Position numbers and translations under genes: made by a program
From: Planctomycetaceae bacterium
GTDB lineage: Bacteria; Planctomycetota; Planctomycetia; Pirellulales; Thermoguttaceae
Assembly (NCBI GenBank): GCA_031274045.1
Contig: JAISQS010000613.1
Span: forward strand, 1-7,629
Reading direction: 5' to 3'
DNA length: 7,629 nt
Shown: positions 1-6,211 of the stretch, piece by piece
Layout: every line of letters begins with the position of its first letter
Position numbering within the stretch: the stretch's first letter is position 1
Notes under the pieces: model-generated
Told to the model about the DNA's origin: nothing
What the model saw: only the letters and a program-made list of their open reading frames with translations
Database searches by the model: none

Positions 1-225
1 TTTTGGTTTTGGGCGATAGAAATTCCGGTGTGTGTTGGCGATCCAGTTGTCGGCTTGCGCCGACAACGTAAGGTAGCCAACCGACCGCTGGGCGGTTGTG
101 TTTTCGGCGAGCGGAGCAAGCCGAAAACAGAGGGGGCGGAAAACGTGTTGGTATTTTCATTGCCCAAAACAACACGTGTCGGTGTTGTAGGGGCGAGGCT
201 TGCCCTCGTCCCAATGGAGCGGAAA

Positions 226-283
226 ACGCATCGGCAAAACCAAACCGCTCAAAACGTAGGGTGTGTTGGTTTTGCCGATGCGT
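226..283. repeat. 18-bp perfect inverted repeat
   Basis: The arm at 226-243 (ACGCATCGGCAAAACCAA) is exactly complementary to 266-283, around a 22-nt spacer. It is the longest perfect stem in the left island. No T-run follows on either strand, so a simple intrinsic terminator is unlikely. It is more likely one unit of the palindromic repeat island; cruciform or RNA hairpin formation is possible but not shown. Confidence 0.8.
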
Positions 284-418
284 GTTGGCGATCCAGTTGT
301 CGGCGAGCGATAATGATTTACTGGCGACGCAACCGCCCGGCGGTCGGTTACCCACCTTACGTTTGCCGACACGTTTTGGCATTCAGTTCAAACTTGTTTG
401 GTGCTATTACGCACAGAG

Positions 419-461
419 GCGGGCGGGACGCCCGCGTTCCAGTCCTTCGCCGCTTCGCGGC
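419..461 (-). repeat. Double-hairpin repeat, copy A
   Basis: Two adjacent stems: GCGGGCG/CGCCCGC at 419-425/429-435 and GCCGC/GCGGC at 449-453/457-461, joined by a GTTCCAGTCCTT-type linker. Read on the minus strand it matches the two tandem copies near 7400-7525 and a decayed copy at 2367-2427. This is the architecture of REP/BIME-like intergenic repeats. It lacks the TTATACCAC tail seen in the other copies. Confidence 0.75.
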
Positions 462-620
462 TATTGTTGTCGGTGCAATTAGCGCAACGAATAACCTTGA
501 CGTTTCCGTTCCGTTAGTACGGCGAGTACGCCGCACCAACGGAAAGAAAACGTATCAGCTAAACGTAAACCGTCCCCGTTGGCACTGCCGACAATTACCG
601 TATTGTGCGGTGTAACGTTT

Positions 621-2327
621 TCATCGTTTGCGTTCAACTACGATGTCGCCTTCGCCGGATCCACCTTTACCTTTTTCTTCTCCGCCATCGTCTTTTTCAT
701 CTATTCCGAATGAGTAGAGAATGTATCCGGTATCGGTTTTTTTGTACGTGAATTTGTTGTCGGTACTCAACTGGTCAATTGGAATTTTGTCTAAATATTT
801 CGGTGTAATTGTGTCAAGCGAATTTGGATAATTGCCGTTATCATGTTGATATAATTCCAAAGCGGACGAAACGTAAAACATATTATGAATTGTTACGATT
901 TCCTTTTCTCGTTTCGCGTAACGTGAAAAAACACCTGCGTAGCCGTATTTGTTAAAAACTATGTCGGCGAATACCTGCGAACGAATCTGTATAAACGGCG
1001 TTAATGAAATCACTCGTAAATCGAAAATTTGCTCGTGTGTAGCTTTCGCTTCTTCATAATGTTCCTGCAAAAGTTCCCAACGTTTCTGAATATCTTTTTC
1101 TTTTGCGATAGATTCCAATGAACGCCATCGGAACAAACCGCGTCTTGCCGCATAATTGAAATCAACCGGTAACTCCAGCAATATTTGGATATATGATTGG
1201 TATATCGCTTTGTCTCTATATCTAAGAATAAATCCACCGCCATTGAGATTTTCATAGGCAGTATCGCCCTTCAAAAATTCATATTTGAGCGGAGATAAGA
1301 TTGTCTCAAGATATACCAATTTCTCAAATTGAATAACTTTTTCAAATGTATCCTCGTGTTTGGGAAGCGAATCAAATTCTTTTATTAGTTGGTGTATTTG
1401 ATCGGAGTTTAGATTACCATTAGCCAAAATTACTTGTAACGATTTCATTCCGACAGCCTCCATTGCAAATGACGAAAGATGCTCATAAGACGTGTAATGA
1501 TTTTTATAATGTCTGGCAAGACGAATAATTGTGAAGGCATCATCCAACGCACCAGCAACATCATTTTCACCAAGCCGTTTGCCAATACGAATTACCAAGT
1601 CACCGTAAGCCGCACTCACCGCGCCTAGATCAGGATGCCATAATGGCTTTAAGCTACCATTGTGAGATCGATAACAAACCCATATCGATTTTTTGGCGGC
1701 AAAAGAAAAAAGGTCAAGAGCCTCAGCCGATTTGTCAAGCAGTTCTGCAACTTCAGGATTATCCTCAGTACGCCACGGTTTTGATCCCAATTCTTTCAGC
1801 ATTTTGAATAGTTTCTCTCGGTTTTCCAATGTATCTTGTTTAGTATCCTTTCGCATTCTTTCATTATAAAATTCATAAACTGATGTATATTCTTTCGGCT
1901 TTTTGGTAGGGTCAATTGACATCGCTTTGCAAAGAGGAACCCACGTGTCTTTGTACCACTTTCCGTATTTATTATCCGCCGGCAAATCTTCCCATGCAAC
2001 CGTTTTCATCATTTCACGCTTGTCAAAAACATACGGACCGAACGCTTCAAGAACCAAACGATAGCCGTTATCTTCGGGGTTTTTAAGTTGTGCGTTATTC
2101 ATTTCCAAATAAGCCGCCAAATAATCCGGCAAACCCTCCGGTGTCAAATGCTCCGTCACAAACGTCGTCTCCGGCGATACAACAAGACGCGACGGCACAA
2201 AACAGAAATAAAACATCACCACAAAAAAAACAAGAAACAACACAGACACAAACAACAACCGCCGCGAAAACCACGAACGCTTTTTGACTCCAACTACTAA
2301 ATCCTCTTTGTTCAATTCATTTCCCAT
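621..2327 (-). CDS. Membrane-anchored planctomycete protein of unknown function
   Basis: A 568-residue protein. After a basic N-terminus (KKR, RR at about 15-23) comes one strongly hydrophobic segment at about 24-44, so it is probably a signal anchor with the bulk outside the cytoplasm. Residues about 50-480 form a largely helical, charged domain that I do not recognise. The last 80 residues hold the diagnostic part: an ALELYQHDNGNYPNSLD motif (about 489-505), then KYLDKIP, GYILYSFGIDEKDDGG (about 534-549) and a terminal GDIVVERKR. Planctomycetes carry many large proteins with this YPxSL/GxDxKDDGG ending, which resembles the C-terminal part of type II secretion pseudopilins. The substrate or partner is unknown. 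The start has only a weak GGTGA upstream, but it directly precedes the anchor and is well placed. The coding strand is strongly G/T at third positions over roughly codons 17-80 and A/C-rich at the 3' end. Confidence 0.85.
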   Translation of the reverse strand: MGNELNKEDLVVGVKKRSWFSRRLLFVSVLFLVFFVVMFYFCFVPSRLVVSPETTFVTEHLTPEGLPDYLAAYLEMNNAQLKNPEDNGYRLVLEAFGPYVFDKREMMKTVAWEDLPADNKYGKWYKDTWVPLCKAMSIDPTKKPKEYTSVYEFYNERMRKDTKQDTLENREKLFKMLKELGSKPWRTEDNPEVAELLDKSAEALDLFSFAAKKSIWVCYRSHNGSLKPLWHPDLGAVSAAYGDLVIRIGKRLGENDVAGALDDAFTIIRLARHYKNHYTSYEHLSSFAMEAVGMKSLQVILANGNLNSDQIHQLIKEFDSLPKHEDTFEKVIQFEKLVYLETILSPLKYEFLKGDTAYENLNGGGFILRYRDKAIYQSYIQILLELPVDFNYAARRGLFRWRSLESIAKEKDIQKRWELLQEHYEEAKATHEQIFDLRVISLTPFIQIRSQVFADIVFNKYGYAGVFSRYAKREKEIVTIHNMFYVSSALELYQHDNGNYPNSLDTITPKYLDKIPIDQLSTDNKFTYKKTDTGYILYSFGIDEKDDGGEEKGKGGSGEGDIVVERKR

Positions 2328-2366
2328 AATTCACCCAAAAAATTTGTTAATGCAAAATTCTCAATT

Positions 2367-2427
2367 TGACGCGAAGCAGCGACAACTGGAACACGGGCGG
2401 GTATGCCTTGTTATACCACCGCATCTT
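2367..2427 (+). repeat. Double-hairpin repeat, copy B (degenerate)
   Basis: Aligns along its whole length with the best copy at 7465-7525: GACGCGAAGCAGCGAC, then ACTGGAACACGGGCGG, then TTATACCACCGCATCTTTT. Substitutions such as GCAGCG for GCGGCG and loss of the CGTCCCGC half break both stems, so this is an old, decaying copy. It shows that the family spans the TTATACCAC...ATCTTTT tail as well as the hairpins. Confidence 0.65.
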
Positions 2428-2444
2428 TTGAGATGTTTTTTTTG

Positions 2445-2633
2445 AGAATACGAAACATTACGAAAATAATTTTTTTAACGCGAAACACGCTAAAAAACGA
2501 AATTCGCGAAAGTGATTTTTCTGCGTTTATTCAAATTTTTAGTGTTTATTAAAATTTCGCGTATTTCGTATTTTCGTGTATTTCGCGTTAAAAATAGTTT
2601 TTTAGAAATTACTTTTCGTTTATTTCGTATTCT
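2445..2633. mobile_element. MITE-like 189-bp imperfect palindrome
   Basis: The ends are an 11-bp perfect inverted repeat, AGAATACGAAA at 2445-2455 and TTTCGTATTCT at 2623-2633. Further in, TTTTTAACGCGAAA at 2472-2485 pairs exactly with 2581-2594. The sequence between is made of variations on ACGAAA/TTTCGT and ACGCGAAA/TTTCGCG, so the two halves are approximate reverse complements. It has no coding capacity. The form fits a miniature inverted-repeat element or a large REP-like palindrome. I could not identify a target-site duplication. Assignment to a named family is not possible from sequence alone. Confidence 0.6.
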
Positions 2634-2754
2634 ACGGAAGGACAAGATGTCGAAAGTTGTGCGGCACAACAAGAACAACATCCAACGAAACAAATTCACG
2701 CCCGCCGCAATTACGCGGCAAGCGAATGATCTTGATTCTGTCGGATTTTGTTGT

Positions 2755-3078
2755 TTACTTCTTTTTTGCTGGGGCGGCGGCTTTGGCAGGGGCGGCTTTT
2801 GCGGCACCGGCTTTGGCTGCGCCGGCTTTTGCGGCACCAGCTTTGGCGGCTGGTGTTGCGGTCGCGGCTGCGGCATCGGCTCCCTCTTCCTCGCCCTTCT
2901 TTTTCTTCTTTTTCTTCACAATAACACGATACACCCGGACTTTTGAAAGACCGAACGGACCATCATCTTCTTTCCAACGATCCTGTTGCAAAAGACGTTC
3001 AATACGCTCCGCTCTAGTCAAAACATTACGAGCCCGAACAATACCCTTTTTTGTACGTAAACTCTTATCAATCGTCAT
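2755..3078 (-). CDS. PVC-type small basic protein with Lys/Ala-rich tail
   Basis: A 107-residue protein. The core, residues 1-54, reads MTIDKSLRTKKG, then RARNVLTRAERIERLLQQDRW and GPFGLSKVRVYRV. I recognise this as the small basic protein family of Planctomycetes, Verrucomicrobia and Chlamydiae (TIGR04137, from memory). Its biochemical role is not established to my knowledge; the high charge suggests binding to RNA, ribosome or DNA. After the core come seven lysines in a row (about 55-61), an acidic GEEEG patch, and a tail of AAKAG units ending APAKKK, similar in composition to histone H1-like bacterial tails. The ATG at 3078 is preferred over an upstream ATG at 3111 because GGAGAG lies 6 nt before it and MTIDKSL is where the family starts. 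The core uses G/T-ending codons, the tail mostly A/C-ending ones. Confidence 0.85.
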   Translation of the reverse strand: MTIDKSLRTKKGIVRARNVLTRAERIERLLQQDRWKEDDGPFGLSKVRVYRVIVKKKKKKKGEEEGADAAAATATPAAKAGAAKAGAAKAGAAKAAPAKAAAPAKKK

Positions 3079-3084
3079 AACTCT

Positions 3085-3090
3085 CTCTCC
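3085..3090 (-). promoter_or_regulatory. Ribosome binding site deciding the small basic protein start
   Basis: On the minus strand GGAGAG sits 6 nt upstream of the ATG at 3076-3078. The alternative ATG at 3109-3111 has no comparable site, so the shorter protein is favoured. Confidence 0.65.
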
Positions 3091-3427
3091 AAATGAACCC
3101 TCATCGATCAAAAAAACAAATTGACCAACAAAAGAATCCAGAAATTTAATCTTTATTTAATCTTTAATGTGTAAATTTTTCTTGCCCGAAACGGCTACCG
3201 CAATATTGCCAACCAATACCGCACAATACCGCACACAAAACAGCTAATCACCATCACTCCTGCCCAACCAAAAGAGCGGGCAAGTTTACCACGCATCCAC
3301 ATTTCGACAAGGGGGACATGAATAATAACGTTGAGATTTTATGCGTTCACAAATAATTCGCAGGAAGTTAATTCACAAGCATTATATCAGCGAGATATTC
3401 GCTCTAATCAACCTTATTTATAACCCT

Positions 3428-3541
3428 AAAACGTATTTTTGCACGCAGATAACAGATTTTAAAGATATTCACAGATAAGAACAGGCATTTATAAAAAAAT
3501 CTGCGCAAATCCTGATAATCCGTCATCTGCGTGCTAAAAAA
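3428..3541 (+). mobile_element. Short palindromic element, copy 1
   Basis: Starts AAAACGTATTTT, one variable base, GCACGCAGATAAC, and ends ATCTGCGTGCTAAAAAA. GCACGCAGAT (3441-3450) is complementary to 3525-3534. It aligns end to end with the reverse complement of the element at 5065-5219, including internal blocks around GATATTC-CAGATA and CTGCGCAAATCC-TGATAATC. It has no coding capacity. The form is that of a non-autonomous element or extragenic palindromic repeat. It lies upstream of cinA and the other copy lies downstream, in inverted orientation. Confidence 0.7.
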
Positions 3542-3720
3542 GGTTTGTTGTACTACCGCGTCGCCAATTTGCACTGATGTATTACCTATTTTCTTTTTTT
3601 ATAAAGAGGTTATTATTTTCCGCTCGTTTTTTTGTGGTGGTGATTTTGTGTCGGGGTTGTGGTGTATTTGATTCGGCATGAAATTTTTTTGATTTTTAAT
3701 TTTAACAATAGGTTGGTCAA

Positions 3721-4998
3721 ATGTTGGCGGAGATAATTTCTAACGGTGACGAAATTACGTCGGGGAAGATTGTTGATACAAATTCACAATTGCTCAGTGC
3801 GGAGTTGTTGGAGCTTGGTATTCGGACGGGTTATCATACGACTGTTGGTGATGATCGTGATGCGATGTTAGATGTGCTTCGCATTGCCGCAAGCCGCGTC
3901 GATTTGATTATCTGGACGGGCGGTCTCGGTCCGACGGCAGATGATTTGACCCGACAAGTTATCGCCGAATTTGCAAATGTTCCGCTCGTCTTGAACGAAG
4001 ATTCTTTGAAATATATCAAATCACTATTTGCCAAACGCGGCTACGAAATGCCCGAATCAAATAAAATCCAAGCTCTACAACCAAAAAACGCAACACCAAT
4101 TCATAACCCGCAAGGAACCGCTCCCGGCATAGATATAATAGTAAAAAAACAGAATAACACCCAAACACAAACAGACCACAAAACAAACAAAACAAAAACA
4201 GAACCACAAATCAACGACTTCAAAAACCACGTCCGAATTATGGCATTTCCGGGAGTACCGGCAGAATTAAAAGAAATGTGGAATCTGTCCGCAAAAAACT
4301 CCATCAACAACATGATACTCAAATTCGCAGGACAAAAAAATGTTATCCGAACACACTCAATTCATTGCTTCGGACGCGGCGAAACCGCTATCGAGGAAAT
4401 GTTGCCGGACATCATCAACCGAAACCACACACCGCGCGTCGGAATCACCGCATCACAAGGAACGATAACCTTGAGAATCCTCGCCGAAGCTGATAACGAA
4501 GAAAATTGCCGGAAGCAAATCACAACTATCGCAAATTTGATCCATGAGAAGTTGGGCGAATTGATCTACGGAGAAAACGATGACCGCTTGCAAGATATAA
4601 TTTGCCGTCAACTTAATCGGGCAAAAAAAAGTGTTGCCGTAATCGAAACCGGAACACGAGGGAAATTGACACAAGCAATCACCGACTCAAAAGAATCTCA
4701 AAATTGCTTCAAAGGCGGAATCATACTAGCCCCAAACGAAACTCAATCCGCCAACAACGAGATCGAGTCTTACCAAAATTTATTCAAAACAGATTACATC
4801 ATCTCAATCGGAAACTACACCAAAGAAAACACACCACCAAAAAAACAGATAACAAAAATCACCATCCTCGAAAAAGATCAAAACAATAACCTCAACATCA
4901 AAACACAAGAAGATTTCAACTTTGCCGGTCACTCAGACATCAAAGACGATATGCACGTCAAATTTACCCTAAACCTCTTCCGAAAATTTCTACAATAA
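3721..4998 (+). CDS. cinA: CinA family protein with degenerate C-terminal domain
   Basis: A 425-residue protein, a normal CinA length. The N-terminal MoCF/COG1058 domain is clear: EIISNGDEITSGKIVDTN (about 4-21), WTGGLGPTADDLTR (65-78), NPQGTAPG (129-136), FPGVPAELKEMW (176-187). In characterised homologues this domain is linked to ADP-ribose pyrophosphatase activity. Between GTAPG and FPG sits a linker of about 30 residues rich in Lys, Asn, Thr and Gln (142-170), not expected in the family. A second block, RTHSIHCFGRGETAIEEML to VGITASQGTITLRILA, follows. The C-terminal part (about 285-425) corresponds to the NMN deamidase (PncC-like) domain, but the usual ESCTGG is ETGTRG and the AGP-type loop is missing, so that activity is probably lost. 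The ATG gives the family N-terminus exactly; the upstream SD is weak. It stands alone between two inverted copies of a short element. Confidence 0.92.
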   Translation: MLAEIISNGDEITSGKIVDTNSQLLSAELLELGIRTGYHTTVGDDRDAMLDVLRIAASRVDLIIWTGGLGPTADDLTRQVIAEFANVPLVLNEDSLKYIKSLFAKRGYEMPESNKIQALQPKNATPIHNPQGTAPGIDIIVKKQNNTQTQTDHKTNKTKTEPQINDFKNHVRIMAFPGVPAELKEMWNLSAKNSINNMILKFAGQKNVIRTHSIHCFGRGETAIEEMLPDIINRNHTPRVGITASQGTITLRILAEADNEENCRKQITTIANLIHEKLGELIYGENDDRLQDIICRQLNRAKKSVAVIETGTRGKLTQAITDSKESQNCFKGGIILAPNETQSANNEIESYQNLFKTDYIISIGNYTKENTPPKKQITKITILEKDQNNNLNIKTQEDFNFAGHSDIKDDMHVKFTLNLFRKFLQ

Positions 4999-5205
4999 AT
5001 CACATGAAGTTAATGGAAGGTTAAGGGAAGAATAGAATATTGTCAACAGATTTATACAGATTAGTTTTTTTAGCACGCAGATAACGCAGATTGTCGGGAT
5101 TTACGCGGATTTTTGTTATAGATGTTGATATACTTTTATCTGCTAATCTGCTATCTGCTAATTTTCTATCTGCGAATATCCTTCAAATCCGGCGTTATCT
5201 GCGTG
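4999..5205. terminator. Convergent intergenic region, possible bidirectional terminator
   Basis: cinA (plus) and the CcsA/HemX-like gene (minus) converge here. Most of the gap is element copy 2, whose 20-bp perfect arms (5068-5087/5192-5211) would fold in RNA from either strand. On the plus-strand transcript the right arm ends in only four A, and a seven-T run (5065-5071) precedes the left arm. On the minus-strand transcript the T content after the arm is poor. Transcription-ending activity is therefore an inference from position and symmetry, not from a classic U-tract. Confidence 0.35.
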
Positions 5206-5219
5206 CTAAAATACGTTTT
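5065..5219 (-). mobile_element. Short palindromic element, copy 2
   Basis: Inverted relative to copy 1. Read on the minus strand it begins AAAACGTATTTT, one variable base, GCACGCAGATAAC: over 3428-3453 versus 5194-5219, 25 of 26 bases match. It ends in GCGTGCTAAAAAA as copy 1 does. Its arms are a 20-bp perfect inverted repeat (5068-5087/5192-5211). It is longer than copy 1 (155 versus 114 bp) because of extra TATCTGCTAATCTGC-type units at about 5137-5172. The stop codon of the neighbouring minus-strand gene lies inside its end. Confidence 0.75.
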
Positions 5220-6084
5220 GGCAAATCTGTTCTTGTCTGCTGTGAAGAGAGATTCTTTTCCAATGCGCCTCTTTTGACAAAATACCAAAAATCAACGTCA
5301 CCACCAAAAAAACAAACGCAATAAGTGTGAGCATTGCCAACTGTTTTCCCTCCGACCGAAAAATCCGCAACGGCAAAATACCGGAAAATACAAACAAAAA
5401 AACAAACGTCACAACCGTCCCAATAACAAGCGGATCAAATAACATGACAAAATTCGGCGATTGCAAATGAGGCTGTAACATGCAACCACAGAATATTGAT
5501 GACGCGAGAATGAATGTTGACGCGCCGAGTGCTTTTCGGCAGAGTGAAGCCGACCATTCTATTGTCGGTAATTTGAGCAATGTTCCCGTCGGGCGTTTGT
5601 GCCGCAACCGCCAATCTTGAAATAGATAAAGAAGCCCCGCAACAAAACCAATAGAAATACTCAATGTTGCCGCGAAAAATGTTATTGCATGAAACATTTT
5701 CAAGAATGGCGGATTGCAGACAACTAACCCCGCCGTCGGTTCATTCGGCGTAATATAAGAAATCACACCGCCGCACACCATTGCAAACAAAACTATCGGC
5801 AAAAAAAACAGACCAAACGGTATGCCGCGATGATAACAAATAAGATAAAGATAAACGAGAACAAGACCCCACGCCGTCATAAAAAAATATGTCTCGGCTC
5901 CATTGATGTTTCCGGTTGCCGCGACGTGGCGGTAGTAGAGAAAAATCGTATGCACCGCAAAACCAATCAAAACAAAAATAACCGCAAAAAAATTCCTAAC
6001 AGCTCCCCTGAAAAAAAATCGGGACAACTCCAATACAAACGCGATTGCATAACCTATAACCGAATAAACTCCCATCTCGATCAT
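5206..6084 (-). CDS. CcsA/HemX-like integral membrane protein
   Basis: A 292-residue protein with about eight membrane segments (roughly 3-20, 31-50, 66-84, 90-110, 130-155, 184-202, 215-236, 247-269). The pattern GAETYFFMTAWGLVLVYL, then FHAITFFAATLSISIGFVAGLLYLFQDWRLRHKRP, then LPTIEW and GKQLAMLTLIAFVFL matches the COG0755 cytochrome c assembly (CcsA/ResC) and HemX group. The tryptophan-rich WWD haem-handling motif of true CcsA is absent, so it is closer to HemX-like proteins or the planctomycete CcsA-like variant. It may act in haem or cytochrome c maturation, but this is inferred. The start at 6084 gives an N-terminus like planctomycete homologues; an ATG at 6168 would add 28 charged residues with no ribosome site. 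The last residues, QNVF, and the stop codon fall in the flanking repeat element. No hemA lies beside it in the window. Confidence 0.75.
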   Translation of the reverse strand: MIEMGVYSVIGYAIAFVLELSRFFFRGAVRNFFAVIFVLIGFAVHTIFLYYRHVAATGNINGAETYFFMTAWGLVLVYLYLICYHRGIPFGLFFLPIVLFAMVCGGVISYITPNEPTAGLVVCNPPFLKMFHAITFFAATLSISIGFVAGLLYLFQDWRLRHKRPTGTLLKLPTIEWSASLCRKALGASTFILASSIFCGCMLQPHLQSPNFVMLFDPLVIGTVVTFVFLFVFSGILPLRIFRSEGKQLAMLTLIAFVFLVVTLIFGILSKEAHWKRISLHSRQEQICQNVF

Positions 6085-6211
6085 GTTTACACTCAATAAA
6101 AAATTGTGTTTGAACCTTTTTAAGCTGCTTGTATCTGAAGCTTCATTGCGTTCACAAAAAAACCGCATTCATGCTTTTGTGTCAACGGTGTTTATTGTAC
6201 GTTATATCTAT

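Larger units (their letters stand above)
1..620. repeat. Gene-free island of nested palindromes and repeats
   Basis: No open frame here looks like a protein; the frames that exist read through repeats. The stretch is built from hairpins: 46-54/59-67 (9 bp, 4-nt loop), 100-108/120-128 (9 bp), 190-198/204-212 (9 bp with one G-T), 226-243/266-283 (18 bp perfect, 22-nt loop), a double hairpin at 419-461, and 503-510/538-545 enclosing 520-524/529-533. A 23-nt segment at 32-54 recurs exactly at 282-304. The segment 68-98 returns inverted at 330-360 with 27 of 31 bases matching. The layout suggests repeated insertion or duplication of short palindromic elements next to a gene end. No function can be assigned. 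Confidence 0.75.
2328..2754. other. Intergenic region with two repeat elements
   Basis: This gap separates two minus-strand genes. It holds a decayed double-hairpin copy (2367-2427) and a 189-bp palindromic element (2445-2633). Between that element and the small basic gene are two small stems, 2656-2661/2665-2670 (GTTGTG/CACAAC) and 2704-2708/2715-2719 (GCCGC/GCGGC). On the minus strand the first is followed by only three T, so either could be a poor terminator for the small basic gene, but neither is convincing. No protein-coding frame is supported. Confidence 0.6.
3079..3720. other. Divergent intergenic region upstream of the small basic gene and cinA
   Basis: This 642-bp gap must hold the promoters of two divergent genes, but I find no convincing -35/-10 pair for either. 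Visible features are a tandem ATTTAATCTTT duplication at about 3146-3168, a tandem AATACCGCAC duplication near 3217-3236, a distant CTTGCCCG/CGGGCAAG inverted pair (3181-3188/3277-3284), element copy 1 (3428-3541), and just after it TTGTACTACCGCGTCGCC (about 3548-3565), which resembles the tail of the double-hairpin family. From 3590 to 3720 the plus strand is strongly T/G-rich. No RNA gene is recognisable. Confidence 0.5.

Noticed and set aside
28..615. Long open frames on the plus strand through the left island
   Set aside because: They run through palindromic repeats, are rich in Arg/Cys, overlap one another in several frames and match no family.
2647..2946. Plus-strand frame starting MSKVVRHNKNN with a GGAAGGA site upstream
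   Set aside because: After about 34 residues it becomes the antisense of the small basic protein gene (Gly/Cys/Phe-rich). The ribosome-site match is probably chance.
2657..3124. Plus-strand alanine-rich frame opposite the small basic protein gene
   Set aside because: It is the complementary reading of the AAKAG repeat; the minus-strand gene has a family match and ribosome site.
3125..3430. Possible structured RNA in the gap left of element copy 1
   Set aside because: Only an isolated 8-bp inverted pair and small tandem duplications are seen; no tRNA, tmRNA, SRP RNA or riboswitch core could be recognised.
6085..6168. N-terminal extension of the CcsA/HemX-like protein from an ATG at 6168
   Set aside because: The extra 28 residues are charged, lack a ribosome site and do not resemble the family start.
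6180..6185. TTGACA on the minus strand, a consensus -35 box before the CcsA/HemX-like gene
   Set aside because: No -10-like hexamer lies 16-18 bp downstream; that position is a T-run.
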